64,000 nucleotides of DNA from contig NZ_CP092712.1 in NCBI RefSeq assembly GCF_023983475.1, positions 1,674,001 through 1,738,000 on the forward strand, given 5' to 3'. A program made the translations under genes and the position numbers. Under the pieces are notes generated by a model. The model was not told the origin of the DNA and ran no database searches. It saw nothing but the letters and a program-made list of their open reading frames with translations. This DNA comes from Aliivibrio fischeri ATCC 7744 = JCM 18803 = DSM 507. GTDB taxonomy: Bacteria; Pseudomonadota; Gammaproteobacteria; Enterobacterales; Vibrionaceae. Of the stretch, positions 9,307-19,715 are shown piece by piece (position 1 is the first letter of the stretch; the number at the start of each line of letters is the position of its first letter).

Positions 9307-10410
9307 ATGAGTCTTTCCGATCAAGTGCTTGCAGTTAATGACGATTTACCTATTCGTACTGATAAACCAGTGCATAGCGGTAAAGTACGTTCAGTGTATT
9401 GGTTAACTGAAGAAGACAGTCGCCGTCTTATTAAAGAAAAGGGATACAACGTCGCTCCTGATGCTCCCCTAGCTATCATGGTGATCAGTGACCGTATTTC
9501 TGCATTCGACTGTATCTGGCGTGGTGAAGGCGATTTGAAAGGTATTCCTGGTAAAGGAGCTGCACTAAATGCTATTTCTAACCATTGGTTTCAATTATTT
9601 AAGGACAACGGTTTAGCGGATAGTCATATTCTTGATATTCCACACCCGTTTGTATGGATTGTTCAAAAAGCAAAACCAGTAATGATTGAAGCTATTTGTC
9701 GTCAATATATTACTGGCTCTATGTGGCGTGCATACACTCAAGGTGAGCGTGAATTTTGTGGTATTACCTTACCTGAGCGTCTTGAAAAAGATGAGCAGTT
9801 GGCTGAACTACTTTTAACACCATCAACGAAAGGCATTTTAAAAGGCATTGATGGGGTTCCTGAAGTAGATGATGTAAATATCACTCGCAAAAACATCGAG
9901 GATAACTACGATAAATTTAACTTTTCTTGTATCGAAGATATCGCTACTTACGAGAAATTATTGAAGGAAGGTTTTGCTGTAATCGCAAAGGCCTTAACTA
10001 AAATTGATCAAATCTTTGTCGATACTAAATTTGAATTTGGCTATGTAGAAGATGCGCAAGGTAATGAAAAACTGATCTATATGGATGAAGTTGGTACGCC
10101 TGATTCTTCTCGTATTTGGGATACCAAAGCATATCGCTCAGGTCATATTATCGAAAACTCAAAAGAAGGTTTCCGTCAGTTTCTATTAAATCACTTCCCT
10201 GATCCGGATATTTTATTAAATAAAAACCGCATGGAAGAACGCTTTGCTTTAGCTAAAGAAAATGCCCTTCCTTTGGAAGCGATGATGGACCTATCTAAAA
10301 CGTATTTAGATATCGCAGCAAAAATTACTGGCGCACCAATTACGTTGAGCGATAATCCAAAAGCAGAGATCATCAAAGTATTAAAAGAAGAGTATCAATT
10401 AGTCGATTAA
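9307..10410 (+). CDS. purC: Phosphoribosylaminoimidazole-succinocarboxamide synthase (SAICAR synthetase)
   Basis: PurC joins aspartate to CAIR with ATP, the eighth step of purine synthesis. This is the long, 367-residue form found in Vibrio and relatives rather than the 237-residue enteric form. Seen are [11 protein letters not shown] (nucleotide-binding strand), [11 protein letters not shown], the ligand motif [23 protein letters not shown] and [15 protein letters not shown] chose ATG 9307, with AGGA in front, over the upstream ATG because the extra 23 residues are not part of the family and would overlap the promoter. A terminator follows directly. Confidence 0.95.
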   Translation: MSLSDQVLAVNDDLPIRTDKPVHSGKVRSVYWLTEEDSRRLIKEKGYNVAPDAPLAIMVISDRISAFDCIWRGEGDLKGIPGKGAALNAISNHWFQLFKDNGLADSHILDIPHPFVWIVQKAKPVMIEAICRQYITGSMWRAYTQGEREFCGITLPERLEKDEQLAELLLTPSTKGILKGIDGVPEVDDVNITRKNIEDNYDKFNFSCIEDIATYEKLLKEGFAVIAKALTKIDQIFVDTKFEFGYVEDAQGNEKLIYMDEVGTPDSSRIWDTKAYRSGHIIENSKEGFRQFLLNHFPDPDILLNKNRMEERFALAKENALPLEAMMDLSKTYLDIAAKITGAPITLSDNPKAEIIKVLKEEYQLVD

Positions 10411-10442
10411 TCGATTAGTACTTATTCTACTGATGACCAAAT

Positions 10443-10474
10443 AAAAATGGCGACCGCATTGGTCGCCATTTTTT
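10443..10474. terminator. Bidirectional terminator of purC and the barrel protein gene
   Basis: AAAAATGGCGACC (10443-10455) pairs with GGTCGCCATTTTT (10461-10473), with T-runs in both directions between two convergent genes. Confidence 0.92.
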
Positions 10475-10509
10475 ATCTCTTCATATAATGAAAACGAAAG
10501 AATTCGTAA

Positions 10510-10983
10510 TTATAGGAAGTGAACCGTTAGGTTAAGAGATGCGAAATCGATGTTTTCGTCACCAACAGTGAAGTTGTTGTAACCAGCACCTACTGTGAAC
10601 ATTGGGATGATGTTGTATTCAACACCTAAACCGAAGAATGGGTCTACGCCATCATCTTTACGGAAACCTTTCGCTTCCCAGCTGTGCATACCTGCTTTGC
10701 CGTAAACGTGTAGAGGACCAAAATCGATGCTTGGTTTAACAGCAAAGTTTACAGAAGTTACGTCTGTTGTTTGGCTACCGTAATCGTAAGAACCTAAGTT
10801 CCAAGCACCCATTTCAAGACCAATGAAAGGCAGTAGACCTGTACCAATGTGAGCACCGTATACCGTTGAGCTCTCGCTTCTGTAATCAGCAGAACCAACT
10901 TGTACGCCACCATAAATTAGAGAGTCTGCAGCAGCTGTTACTGATACGCTTGCTAGAGCTAACGCTAAAAGTGTCTTTTTCAT
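10510..10983 (-). CDS. Small outer-membrane beta-barrel protein
   Basis: A 157-residue exported protein. The start at 10983 is supported by AGGA at a good distance and by the signal peptide that begins there (MKKTLLALALASVSVTAAA, residues 1-19); the frame's upstream extension lacks these features. The mature part alternates hydrophobic and polar residues in short Gly/aromatic-rich strands (YGGVQVGSADYRSE, GLEMGAWNLGSYDYG, FTVGAGYNNFTVG) and ends with a hydrophobic residue followed by terminal Leu (LNLTVHFL), as eight-stranded OmpX/OmpA-like barrels do. Exact role unknown; related Vibrio proteins are annotated as OmpA-like or AcfA-like barrels. Confidence 0.8.
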   Translation of the reverse strand: MKKTLLALALASVSVTAAADSLIYGGVQVGSADYRSESSTVYGAHIGTGLLPFIGLEMGAWNLGSYDYGSQTTDVTSVNFAVKPSIDFGPLHVYGKAGMHSWEAKGFRKDDGVDPFFGLGVEYNIIPMFTVGAGYNNFTVGDENIDFASLNLTVHFL

Positions 10984-11092
10984 CTTAAATCCTATTTTTA
11001 CAAAAGGGAGCGGCAACCTTTGACGCTCTTTTTAATATTATTGTTATTGAAGCAATTAACATGCCGAAATTAATTCTAGTTTAGGTGATACA

Positions 11093-14000
11093 TTAACAAT
11101 CGGCAATGGCATTTTTGACTCGTTTATCAGAAACTGGGTATGGTGTACCCAATTGTTGAGCAAAATAGCTCACTCTTAACTCTTCAATCATCCAACGGAT
11201 CTCTTTTACTTTGTCAGGGATTGGCTGTCCTTTCGGTATCTTATTCAGCAATTCTTTATAATCACTGGTGATCCCTTCAACTTTAAGCAAATGCATACGG
11301 TCCCGATTTGGATCGATCGGCAATTTTTCCATTCGACGCTCAATCGCTTTCATGTAACGGTGGATATCTTGAAGACGCTTCCAACCGCACTCCGTTGCAA
11401 ATCCTTTAAAGATAAGATTTTCTATCTGAGCCTTTATATCCGAAAGCGCAAACGCCATGCTTAAATCAACACGCCCTTTTAACTTTTTCTGAATTTGGAA
11501 AGCGGTAGTTAAAATTGTTTCAACTTGTTTTGCGATCTCAACAACCGTATCCCCAAGCTCTGCTCGGATATGTTCTTTCATTTTTTCAAAGGCTTCAGGT
11601 TGCCAAACAAGACCACCCTGCTCATCTATTAACTTATCGATACCACAAGCAATACAATCATCAATCAAGTCCATCACACGACCATACTGATTAAAGTACA
11701 AACCTAATTTCGATTTATTAGGAAGATTGTCATGTAAATACTTAATTGGTGATGGCACATTAAGAAGAATTAGACGACGTTGGCCGGCCTTCATTGCATT
11801 GTGCTGCTCTTCTTCTGTTTCAAACAGTTTAATTTCTACACTGTCTTTACCATCAACAATCGCTGGATATGCTTTAACTTCAAATCCACCACGTTTCTGT
11901 TTATACAACGTTGGTAACTCACCAAAGCTCCATGTTTTAAGGCCTTTTTGCTCAATATCATCATCCGCAACTTGTGATAATGTTTCTTGAACTTTATCTT
12001 TTAAGCCTTCTTTTAACTCATACAAATCACGGCTTTCTTTTAGCTTGCGATTACGATGGTCAACAACACGATATGTCACTTTTAAGTGATCTGGGATCTG
12101 TTCTAGTTTCCAATCGTCACGGAACACTTCAAACCCTGTCATTCGACGAAGTTCTTTTTCTAAACTGTCTAATAACGGCGCTTCGAACGGTACAGCACGA
12201 GATAAAAATGCATCAGCATAATTAGGTGCTGGTACGAAATTCTTACGAACGGTTTTAGGTAACGACTTAATCAACGCCATCACTAATTCGTGACGTAAAC
12301 CTGGGATCTGCCAATCAAAGCCATGAGGTTCAACTTGGTTTAAAATTGGTAGTGGTACATGTACCGTTACACCATCGCTGTCTTGCCCCGGCTCAAATTG
12401 GTAACTTAATTTTAGTTTTAAGTTTCCTTGATGCCAGAAGTTTGGATAATCTAAATCCGTTACATGGCTTGCATCACCACGGAACAGCATTTCTTTTTCA
12501 AAGTTTAATAACTCTGGCGTCTCTTTTTGCGCTTTCTTCCACCACGTATCAAAATGACGGCCAGATACTACATCTACGCCAACTCGTTGATCGTAGAATT
12601 CAGCGAGTTGATCATCATCAACAAGAATATCGCGACGACGAGACTTATGCTCAAGTTCTTCAACTTCTTGTAATAACTTACGGTTTTGTTTAAAGAACTG
12701 ATGCTTAGTATGCCAATCACCTTCAATTAGAGCTGAACGAATAAAAATTTCACGACACACAGGCGCATCAATCGCACCGTAGTTAATTTGGCGTTTAGGT
12801 ACAATCGGAATACCGTAAATAGTGACTTTTTCATAAGCCATTACTGCTGCTGATTTCTTCGACCAATGTGGTTCACTGTAACTGCGCTTAATCAAATGCC
12901 CTGCTAATGGTTCAATCCATTCAGGCTGAATTTTCGCAACAATTCGTCCCCATAATTTTGAGGTTTCAACCAACTCTGCAACCATGACCCATTTTGGTTG
13001 TTTCTTAAATAAACCAGAAGCTGGGAAGATATGGAATCGTGCATTACGTGCACCTTGGTACTCATTCTTTTCTTGATCTTTTTGACCAATATGAGAAAGC
13101 ATACCCGCTAAAATTGCAGTATGAACGCCTTGATAGCCTGCCGCTTCTTGATTCACTTTGTAATTAAGCTCTTTCATTACTTGGCTTAATTGGTAGTGAA
13201 CATCTTGCCATTCACGTACACGTAAATAGTTCAAAAAGTCTTTACGACATTGCTTTCTAAATTGATTACTTGAAAGCTCTTTCTGTTTTGCTTTTACATG
13301 TTCCCACACGTTCACAAACGTTAAGAAATCCGAATCTTCATGATTAAAGCGTTTATGTTTATCGTCAGATTGTTGTTTCTTATCACTTGGACGCTCACGT
13401 GGGTCTTGAATTGATAGTGCCGCCGCAATGATCATCACTTCTTGTAATGCATTATACTTCGGTGCTTCAAGTACCATTCTAGCTAAACGTGGATCAATCG
13501 GAAGACGGGCTAATTCACGTCCAACTTTAGTTAAGCTCTTCTTCGGATCTTTCGCATTTGAATTAATCGCACCTAATTCTTCAAGTAGCTTAATACCATC
13601 TTGAATATTGCGATTATCAGGGGCTTCTACAAATGGGAAAGCTTGAATATCCCCCAACCCTAACGCTGTCATCTGCAAAATTACAGACGCTAGGTTAGTA
13701 CGTAAGATCTCAGGATCGGTAAACTCTGGACGAGAAATAAAATCTTCTTCAGAGTAAAGACGAATACAGATACCTTCAGATACACGACCACAACGACCTT
13801 TACGCTGATTTGCACTGGCTTGTGAAATCGCTTCAATTGGTAAACGTTGTACTTTGGTGCGATAGCTATAACGACTAATACGTGCAGTACCAGGGTCGAT
13901 AACGTATTTGATCCCCGGAACAGTAAGCGATGTTTCCGCTACGTTAGTCGCTAATACAATTCGACGACCAGCGTGTGGTTGGAAGACACGATTTTGCTCT

Positions 14001-14989
14001 TGTGCAGATAAACGCGCATATAACGGTACAATTTCTGTATCACGTAGGTTACGTTTTTCTAATGCTTCTGCGGTATCACGAATTTCTCGCTCACCCGTCA
14101 TAAAGATCAGAATGTCACCCAGCCCTTCTTCACACAGTTCATCTACTGCATCAAAGATACCTTCTAATTGGTCACGATCGGTATCATCACCATCTTCAAC
14201 AATTGGGCGATAACGAGTTTCAACCGGATAAGTACGACCAGATACTTCAATCATTGGTGCATTATTGAAGTGTTTTGAGAAACGCTCAGGATCGATAGTT
14301 GCTGACGTGATAATGACTTTTAAATCAGGACGCTTTGGTAATAACTCACGTAAATAACCCATAATAAAATCGATGTTTAAGCTGCGTTCATGCGCTTCAT
14401 CGATAATTAATGTGTCGTATTGATTTAAATAGCGATCGTTTTGGATCTCAGCCAGTAAGATACCATCCGTCATTAATTTAACTTGTGTACGATCAGAAAC
14501 TTGATCATTAAAACGAACTTTATAACCAACATGGCTACCTAGCTCTGTTTCCATCTCTTCTGCAATACGGTCTGCTACTGAACGAGCCGCTAAACGACGA
14601 GGTTGTGTATGACCAATATGACCAAACTTACCACGACCTAGTTCTAAACAGATTTTAGGTAACTGAGTGGTTTTACCTGAACCCGTTTCACCAGCAACGA
14701 TAACCACTTGGTTATTTTTGATTGCTTCTGCAATTTCATCTTTTTTCTGGCTAACAGGAAGTTGTTCTGGGTAAGAAATCGTTGGACGATCAGTTTCACG
14801 ATTATTCGCCGTTTGCATTGATTGTGCGATATCTAATGCAATTTCATCAAACACGGCGTGTCTTGACTCTTCTTTTTTGATTCGCGATGCGCCTTGAATG
14901 CGTTTACTTAGGCGAAAACGATCACGCATCATACATTCACTTAATGCTTTTCTAAGTGTTGATGCTGAATTTTGATTTGATTGACTCAA
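11093..14989 (-). CDS. hrpA: ATP-dependent RNA helicase HrpA
   Basis: HrpA is a DEAH-box RNA helicase; in E. coli it rescues collided ribosomes by acting on mRNA and processes some fimbrial mRNAs. The 1298-residue length is normal. Walker A GETGSGKT is at residues 100-107, DEAH at 197-200, the SAT motif (ITSATIDPERF) at about 227-237, and motif VI QRKGRCGRV around residue 395. The helicase-associated and OB-fold-like domains and the long C-terminal DUF3418 domain follow. It has its own promoter region facing tusE on the other strand. Confidence 0.96.
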   Translation of the reverse strand: MSQSNQNSASTLRKALSECMMRDRFRLSKRIQGASRIKKEESRHAVFDEIALDIAQSMQTANNRETDRPTISYPEQLPVSQKKDEIAEAIKNNQVVIVAGETGSGKTTQLPKICLELGRGKFGHIGHTQPRRLAARSVADRIAEEMETELGSHVGYKVRFNDQVSDRTQVKLMTDGILLAEIQNDRYLNQYDTLIIDEAHERSLNIDFIMGYLRELLPKRPDLKVIITSATIDPERFSKHFNNAPMIEVSGRTYPVETRYRPIVEDGDDTDRDQLEGIFDAVDELCEEGLGDILIFMTGEREIRDTAEALEKRNLRDTEIVPLYARLSAQEQNRVFQPHAGRRIVLATNVAETSLTVPGIKYVIDPGTARISRYSYRTKVQRLPIEAISQASANQRKGRCGRVSEGICIRLYSEEDFISRPEFTDPEILRTNLASVILQMTALGLGDIQAFPFVEAPDNRNIQDGIKLLEELGAINSNAKDPKKSLTKVGRELARLPIDPRLARMVLEAPKYNALQEVMIIAAALSIQDPRERPSDKKQQSDDKHKRFNHEDSDFLTFVNVWEHVKAKQKELSSNQFRKQCRKDFLNYLRVREWQDVHYQLSQVMKELNYKVNQEAAGYQGVHTAILAGMLSHIGQKDQEKNEYQGARNARFHIFPASGLFKKQPKWVMVAELVETSKLWGRIVAKIQPEWIEPLAGHLIKRSYSEPHWSKKSAAVMAYEKVTIYGIPIVPKRQINYGAIDAPVCREIFIRSALIEGDWHTKHQFFKQNRKLLQEVEELEHKSRRRDILVDDDQLAEFYDQRVGVDVVSGRHFDTWWKKAQKETPELLNFEKEMLFRGDASHVTDLDYPNFWHQGNLKLKLSYQFEPGQDSDGVTVHVPLPILNQVEPHGFDWQIPGLRHELVMALIKSLPKTVRKNFVPAPNYADAFLSRAVPFEAPLLDSLEKELRRMTGFEVFRDDWKLEQIPDHLKVTYRVVDHRNRKLKESRDLYELKEGLKDKVQETLSQVADDDIEQKGLKTWSFGELPTLYKQKRGGFEVKAYPAIVDGKDSVEIKLFETEEEQHNAMKAGQRRLILLNVPSPIKYLHDNLPNKSKLGLYFNQYGRVMDLIDDCIACGIDKLIDEQGGLVWQPEAFEKMKEHIRAELGDTVVEIAKQVETILTTAFQIQKKLKGRVDLSMAFALSDIKAQIENLIFKGFATECGWKRLQDIHRYMKAIERRMEKLPIDPNRDRMHLLKVEGITSDYKELLNKIPKGQPIPDKVKEIRWMIEELRVSYFAQQLGTPYPVSDKRVKNAIADC

Positions 14990-15170
14990 AATATTTCCTA
15001 CTGAATCTTTTATTTATTCTAATAACTAAAGCAATTCTATCACATTCTTGTCTCTATCGAGCCTTAGTAGACAAAAATCTGTTTTACTTAAATGTAATAA
15101 TTCTCGATTGCTCGAACTGATACCTATTTGCTAAACTGAATAGATTAATCCCAACCATTAAGACAGTTGT

Positions 15171-15497
15171 ATGGAATTTAACGGTAAGCAAATCGAGCGT
15201 GACGCTCAAGGGTATTTAAAAAATCACACGGATTGGTGTGAAGAGTTAGTTCCACTTCTAGCAAAAGAAGAGAATATTGAACTGACCGAAGCACACTGGG
15301 AAGTAGTACGTTTCGTTCGTAACTTTTACGATGAATTTAAAACATCTCCAGCAGTTCGCATGCTTGTAAAAGCAATGGAAAAAGAGCATGGCCCTGAAAA
15401 AGGTAACAGCAAATACCTATTTCAATTATTTAAATTAGGACCAGCAAAACAAGCGACAAAATTAGCGGGTTTACCGAAACCGGCAAAATGCCTATAA
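15171..15497 (+). CDS. tusE: Sulfurtransferase TusE (DsrC family)
   Basis: TusE takes sulfur from TusBCD and passes it with MnmA into 2-thiouridine at position 34 of tRNAs for Lys, Glu and Gln. The 108-residue length and the sequence are typical: [17 protein letters not shown], a helical middle ([20 protein letters not shown]) and the swinging C-terminal arm PKPAKCL with the catalytic penultimate Cys. Only this last cysteine plus Cys in the helix region are present, as in TusE rather than in dissimilatory DsrC, which has two cysteines in the arm. Convergent with the acylphosphatase gene. Confidence 0.93.
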   Translation: MEFNGKQIERDAQGYLKNHTDWCEELVPLLAKEENIELTEAHWEVVRFVRNFYDEFKTSPAVRMLVKAMEKEHGPEKGNSKYLFQLFKLGPAKQATKLAGLPKPAKCL

Positions 15498-15520
15498 CAT
15501 CGCTTCTTATTGCTTAACTT

Positions 15521-15562
15521 TGGCAAGAATTAATACATTTTAAAATCGGTTAATTCTTGCCA
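15521..15562. terminator. Inverted repeat between tusE and acylphosphatase gene
   Basis: TGGCAAGAATTAA (15521-15533) and TTAATTCTTGCCA (15550-15562) are perfect 13-bp complements with a 16-base loop. The repeat spans the last acylphosphatase codons. It could serve as a hairpin ending the tusE transcript, but no pure T-run follows. Confidence 0.5.
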
Positions 15563-15802
15563 TTGTGTCTCTTCTTTTTCAATTGAATCTACTCTCGCTA
15601 ATTGCGGCCCAACCTGTAACCATTCAAGAAATTGATTAATTTTATCTTCACTGCCACATACTAACACTTCGACAGAACCATCTTCTTGATTACGTGCATA
15701 GCCAGTTAAGCCAAGCTTTAACGCGGTATGTGCCGTATGAAAGCGAAAACCTACACGCTGTACTTTTCCCTTTACATTAAATAGATACGATTTTTGTGAC
15801 AT
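15530..15802 (-). CDS. Acylphosphatase
   Basis: A 90-residue acylphosphatase, which hydrolyses carboxyl-phosphate bonds in small acyl phosphates. The phosphate-binding loop GKVQRVGFRF with the catalytic Arg is at residues 11-20, and the catalytic Asn appears in GYARNQEDGSVEV at about 35-47. Length and order match the family (YccX in E. coli). In many gammaproteobacteria it sits beside tusE and rlmI, as here. Confidence 0.93.
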   Translation of the reverse strand: MSQKSYLFNVKGKVQRVGFRFHTAHTALKLGLTGYARNQEDGSVEVLVCGSEDKINQFLEWLQVGPQLARVDSIEKEETQWQELTDFKMY

Positions 15803-15888
15803 GCTTCACCTATAAGTGTCGATTATAATAAGAATTTCTTAATCATGAGATATTATCCTTCGCTCCTCATCATATATACGGATTTATT

Positions 15889-17292
15889 ATGAAAGAAACG
15901 GCATTTCGTTGGATTGACAAATATCTTATTCACTTCAAGATCCAAGAAAAATTTTATTTACTCTTCTTGCTTCCTGCTTTGGCACTTTTCAGCCTGATGT
16001 TTATCATGGACTCAGCTGCTGACAATATGATGTCTGAAACATTGGAGCATGAAGTCCAGTTTGTTGCTTCTATGTTAGATCAACAAAATGTATCTCGCCA
16101 AGATGCAATTACCCTACTTTCTCAATCAGCGGAGTTTACAGTTGGTACTGGTGAGCATACCGCTTATGTTGCTTCTGGAAACTACAGCATAAATGCAAAT
16201 TCCGATGTCACTCTATGGTCTACATTATCAAGCCTACAATTATCATTAATCATAGGCATTTTATTAATAATGGCTATTGGTGTTTATTACATTATGACAT
16301 TCATCGGTGGCGCGATGTTCACGATGAATAAAGCGTTAGAAACACTTGAGTCTGGTGATCTTACGCAACGTCTAAACTTCTTTCCAGTAAGAGACGAATT
16401 TAGCACCATTGCTATGACTATTGATAAACTGGCTGAGCGTGAACAACAGTTAGTGTTAGCCATGCAAGAATCCGTGGCACTAATTCAACAAATGAGTTCA
16501 GAATTAAGCCAAAACAGTTATAAAAGCTCAGATGCTTCCGATAAACAGTTAGCTCAACTCGATCTTTTATCTAGCGCAGCAGAAGAGATGGCGACATCTA
16601 TTCAAGAAGTAGCAAGCTATACACATGAAGCCTCCTCTCAATCAACAGACGCGATGGAGTCTGCACGCCTAGGACAATCGCAAGTGGATTCTGCTGTTAG
16701 CTCTATTCAAGCTTTAGCACAAGAAATTAACCAAGCGGCAAATGCGGTGCAAGAGTTAGATACGGATGCTGCAAAAATTGATGAAGTGGTCACTACTATC
16801 AATGCCATTTCGGAACAAACCAATTTATTAGCACTAAATGCAGCAATTGAAGCAGCACGAGCTGGTGAGCAAGGTCGTGGATTTGCAGTGGTTGCCGACG
16901 AAGTTCGCACATTAGCAAGCCGAACTCAACAAGCAACGGTTGAGATTCAGACCATGATTGAAACATTGCAAAATAACAGTAAGTCATTATTAACATTAAC
17001 CTCGAACACGGTTACCAATGCTGAAACTGGTCAAGAATTAATGCATAAGGTTCACAGTGATATTTCAAACATTGCTGAGCGCAACAATACGATCGCTCAA
17101 AGTAATAATGAAATTGCCACTGCAGCCACTCAACAAGGTGAAGTAGCAGCAAGTATCGCTTCAACCGTTGAAGATGTTCGTACTCAGTCAAATCAAGTTC
17201 ATCAGATGATCAAAGATTCTGAATTGAATATCGAACAATTAAGAGTAAAAGGCCAAGATTTAGAATTACTATTAAATGGCCTAAAAGCATAG
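15889..17292 (+). CDS. Methyl-accepting chemotaxis protein with a very small periplasmic domain
   Basis: A 467-residue chemoreceptor. Transmembrane segments are near residues 24-42 and 116-138, so only about 75 residues face the periplasm, far fewer than in a dCache or four-helix sensor. A HAMP-like stretch follows, then the methylation helices and the signalling tip [20 protein letters not shown] at about residues 305-325, continuing to [10 protein letters not shown], which contacts CheA and CheW. No C-terminal CheR-binding pentapeptide is seen. The small sensor suggests that it senses through the membrane, another protein or the HAMP region; this is inference. It ends at its own terminator. 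Confidence 0.88.
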   Translation: MKETAFRWIDKYLIHFKIQEKFYLLFLLPALALFSLMFIMDSAADNMMSETLEHEVQFVASMLDQQNVSRQDAITLLSQSAEFTVGTGEHTAYVASGNYSINANSDVTLWSTLSSLQLSLIIGILLIMAIGVYYIMTFIGGAMFTMNKALETLESGDLTQRLNFFPVRDEFSTIAMTIDKLAEREQQLVLAMQESVALIQQMSSELSQNSYKSSDASDKQLAQLDLLSSAAEEMATSIQEVASYTHEASSQSTDAMESARLGQSQVDSAVSSIQALAQEINQAANAVQELDTDAAKIDEVVTTINAISEQTNLLALNAAIEAARAGEQGRGFAVVADEVRTLASRTQQATVEIQTMIETLQNNSKSLLTLTSNTVTNAETGQELMHKVHSDISNIAERNNTIAQSNNEIATAATQQGEVAASIASTVEDVRTQSNQVHQMIKDSELNIEQLRVKGQDLELLLNGLKA

Positions 17293-17303
17293 TTAATAAA
17301 TTT

Positions 17304-17338
17304 AAGCCATTTATATTTTTTATTTATAGATGGCTTTT
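17304..17338 (+). terminator. Terminator of the first chemoreceptor gene
   Basis: AAGCCAT (17304-17310) pairs with ATGGCTT (17330-17336), with further partial pairing of the loop ends, and is followed by TTATT. It stands just behind the stop codon. Confidence 0.6.
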
Positions 17339-17401
17339 ATTCCTTCCATTTAAATATATGTGTCAACATTCGTTTGACGCTTATTTACAATAAGTAACAT
17401 T

Positions 17402-17442
17402 TTTATCATTATGCAAATTGTAAACGTTTGCTTAATGATAAA
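17402..17442 (+). promoter_or_regulatory. Long inverted repeat with a LacI/PurR-like core upstream of the second chemoreceptor
   Basis: TTTATCATTA (17402-17411) and TAATGATAAA (17433-17442) are perfect 10-bp arms. Inside them GCAAA (17413-17417) pairs with TTTGC (17427-17431). The core 17418-17433, TTGTAAACGTTTGCTT, matches 12 of 16 bases of the PurR consensus. It lies about 150 bases before the chemoreceptor ATG. It may be an operator for PurR, CytR or another LacI-family protein, or an RNA hairpin. Confidence 0.45.
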
Positions 17443-17591
17443 TACATCACACTTCCTATTTTTATTTTACTATAAATTCCGCTCTCAAGTGCTTTGACAT
17501 AAAAGCACTTATTTAAATAACAAAATAACATTATTTTTGGATATATATCACTTATAGATAATAAGTGGAATATATATTCAGGAGAGCAAAC

Positions 17592-19553
17592 ATGAATCAC
17601 TCCTTTATATTTAAACTTTCGTTAAATAAACCTTTACTTGCACTATTGCTTGCCCCAGTTTTTACTTCACTTTTTTTATTCGCCGTCGTCGCTTTTTTAA
17701 TAGATGGTCGTAATAATGAAGTAGAAAACAATATTATTCAGACTGGCGAACGTGCTGAACTTGGTTCTGAAATCATGCAACTTCGTCATAATTGGCAAGA
17801 AATTCGCGTTAAAAATCGAGATACCATGTCTGAAAATGGCCAAGCAATGCAAGAGCAACAAAAAGAATTACAAAAGGCATTTGTATCTACAAACACCCAT
17901 ATCAAAGAGAACATTCTTACTTCAAAAGTCTTAAGTGATGCAGGTAAGTCCGATATGGCTAATTTACAAAAAACATTAATCGATTACGAAAAAAGTATTA
18001 ATACTTCAGTAAAAATATTAACTGAGTTATATGAAGCTCAAATCGCTACGCCTATTTTTTGGCAACCTATGGTGGAAATGCTAACTTTCATAGATTCTAT
18101 ATATAATGGGCCAGAATCTGAATGGGAGAAAGAGCGTATTACTTTCACCACTAACGTTGAACGGTTTTATGACAGTTTAAACCGAATGGTAAGTGGAAGA
18201 GATTTAAGTGAACAAAAAACTGCTGAACAATACCTTACTTCAATTACTTCTTTTTTAAATAAATATAATAAATATCCTGAAGTTAAGTACTTTACAGATA
18301 ATATATTCTCTTCATACTTATCTCTTTATCATGAAAGTATTCGTTCTTTACAAGCAAATACTGAACAATCTAAATTACGTGTAAAAATGGTTGAAGATAT
18401 TACGAATGTAATTTCAACTGTAAATACACGCCAAGTTGAATTCACTCAAACACTAAATCAACGTTCTTTGAACGCTAGCCAAAATGTAGAAAGCACTCAA
18501 ATTTGGTCATGGTTTGGTGCTGCCCTACTTTCTACATTTATCGCCCTCGTACTTGCTCGTAATATTAATAATGTGTTAGCTGCTATTTCAAAAACCATCG
18601 CTGCAATGGCTAAACAAAATTTAACTACGTTAACTAATTTATCGGGCACAAACGAACTTGCGGTTCTTGCTACAAATTTAGATGCTTCAATTAAAAACAT
18701 GGCCAACATGGTTGGTTCCGTCAGAGAACAAAGTAATGATGTTGCTTCTTCTTCAACTGAGCTTGCATGTGTGATGACACAAAGTTCAAGTAATGCAGAG
18801 GAACAAAGCGCACAAATTGAACAAATTGCTGCAGCGGTAACTGAACTTTCAGCCTCCTCAAACTTAGTCGCTGATTCGGCGAAAAACACAGAATTGCAAG
18901 CAACAGAAGCAGCAACACTATGTGAATTGGGCCAAGAGATTGCAGAGCAAAATAAAACGCGTGCAGATGACTTAACCACTCAATTAAGCGAAACAGCTGC
19001 GGTTGTTGAGAACCTACGTACTCACTGTGTAAGTATTGAAGAAGTTGCAACAGTTATTAATAATATATCTGAACAAACTAACTTACTGGCACTGAATGCA
19101 GCGATTGAAGCCGCTCGTGCTGGTGAAATGGGCCGAGGCTTTGCGGTTGTTGCTGATGAAGTTCGTAACCTTGCAGGAAAAACGCAGCAATCAACCGTTC
19201 ATATTAAAAAGATCATTTCTGAGCTGCAATCGTACTCATTAGATGCAACAGAAAAAGTAGACGGCTGTTTAGATACGATTACCTTAACTCGTGAAACGTC
19301 AATTCAATCTTACGACCACTTAGCGAATATCAATGCTGCTATTCAATCCATTTATGGTAGCTCAACTGAAATGGCTTCAGCTGCGCTACAACAATCAAAT
19401 GCAGTTGAAGAAATCACAGGAACCGTTATTGGTATTAAAGAAATTATTAATCAAAACGTAACTGGTATTGAAGAATCAAGCAAAGCGTCAAACTTCTTAT
19501 CTGAGTTAGCAGAACAGCAACGTTCACAACTTGAGCTGTTTAAAATTAAATAA
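17592..19553 (+). CDS. Methyl-accepting chemotaxis protein with helical-bundle sensor
   Basis: A 653-residue chemoreceptor. The start at 17592 is chosen because GGAGAG stands just in front; the nine residues before it are not signal-like. The first transmembrane segment is at about residues 15-37 and the second at about 308-328, enclosing a roughly 270-residue helical periplasmic domain of the McpN/NIT or double four-helix bundle kind. A HAMP domain, methylation helices and the tip [20 protein letters not shown] (about 487-507) with VVADEVRNLAG follow. The ligand is unknown. The tip is nearly identical to that of the receptor upstream, while the sensors are unrelated. Confidence 0.9.
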   Translation: MNHSFIFKLSLNKPLLALLLAPVFTSLFLFAVVAFLIDGRNNEVENNIIQTGERAELGSEIMQLRHNWQEIRVKNRDTMSENGQAMQEQQKELQKAFVSTNTHIKENILTSKVLSDAGKSDMANLQKTLIDYEKSINTSVKILTELYEAQIATPIFWQPMVEMLTFIDSIYNGPESEWEKERITFTTNVERFYDSLNRMVSGRDLSEQKTAEQYLTSITSFLNKYNKYPEVKYFTDNIFSSYLSLYHESIRSLQANTEQSKLRVKMVEDITNVISTVNTRQVEFTQTLNQRSLNASQNVESTQIWSWFGAALLSTFIALVLARNINNVLAAISKTIAAMAKQNLTTLTNLSGTNELAVLATNLDASIKNMANMVGSVREQSNDVASSSTELACVMTQSSSNAEEQSAQIEQIAAAVTELSASSNLVADSAKNTELQATEAATLCELGQEIAEQNKTRADDLTTQLSETAAVVENLRTHCVSIEEVATVINNISEQTNLLALNAAIEAARAGEMGRGFAVVADEVRNLAGKTQQSTVHIKKIISELQSYSLDATEKVDGCLDTITLTRETSIQSYDHLANINAAIQSIYGSSTEMASAALQQSNAVEEITGTVIGIKEIINQNVTGIEESSKASNFLSELAEQQRSQLELFKIK

Positions 19554-19569
19554 AATCCTTCCCCAATCT

Positions 19570-19608
19570 AGCCATGGAAAGTTTATAGCTTTTCATGGCT
19601 TATTTGAT
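19570..19608 (+). terminator. Terminator of the second chemoreceptor gene
   Basis: AGCCATGGAAAG (19570-19581) pairs with CTTTTCATGGCT (19589-19600) with one G-T pair; TATTTGATTTT follows. Confidence 0.7.
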
Positions 19609-19715
19609 TTTCACTTCTATTTCCCTTTCCTAGCTATATAAATCGTTTTATTCATTGCTTTTATGACACGCATCACAGAGAATATCGGCTCACTTTTTAT
19701 CAACAGAGCATCAAT

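Noticed and set aside
11007-11035. Terminator GAGCG...CGCTC-TTTTT between hrpA and the barrel gene
   Set aside because: The T-run is on the plus strand while both flanking genes are on the minus strand, and the stem has only five pairs.
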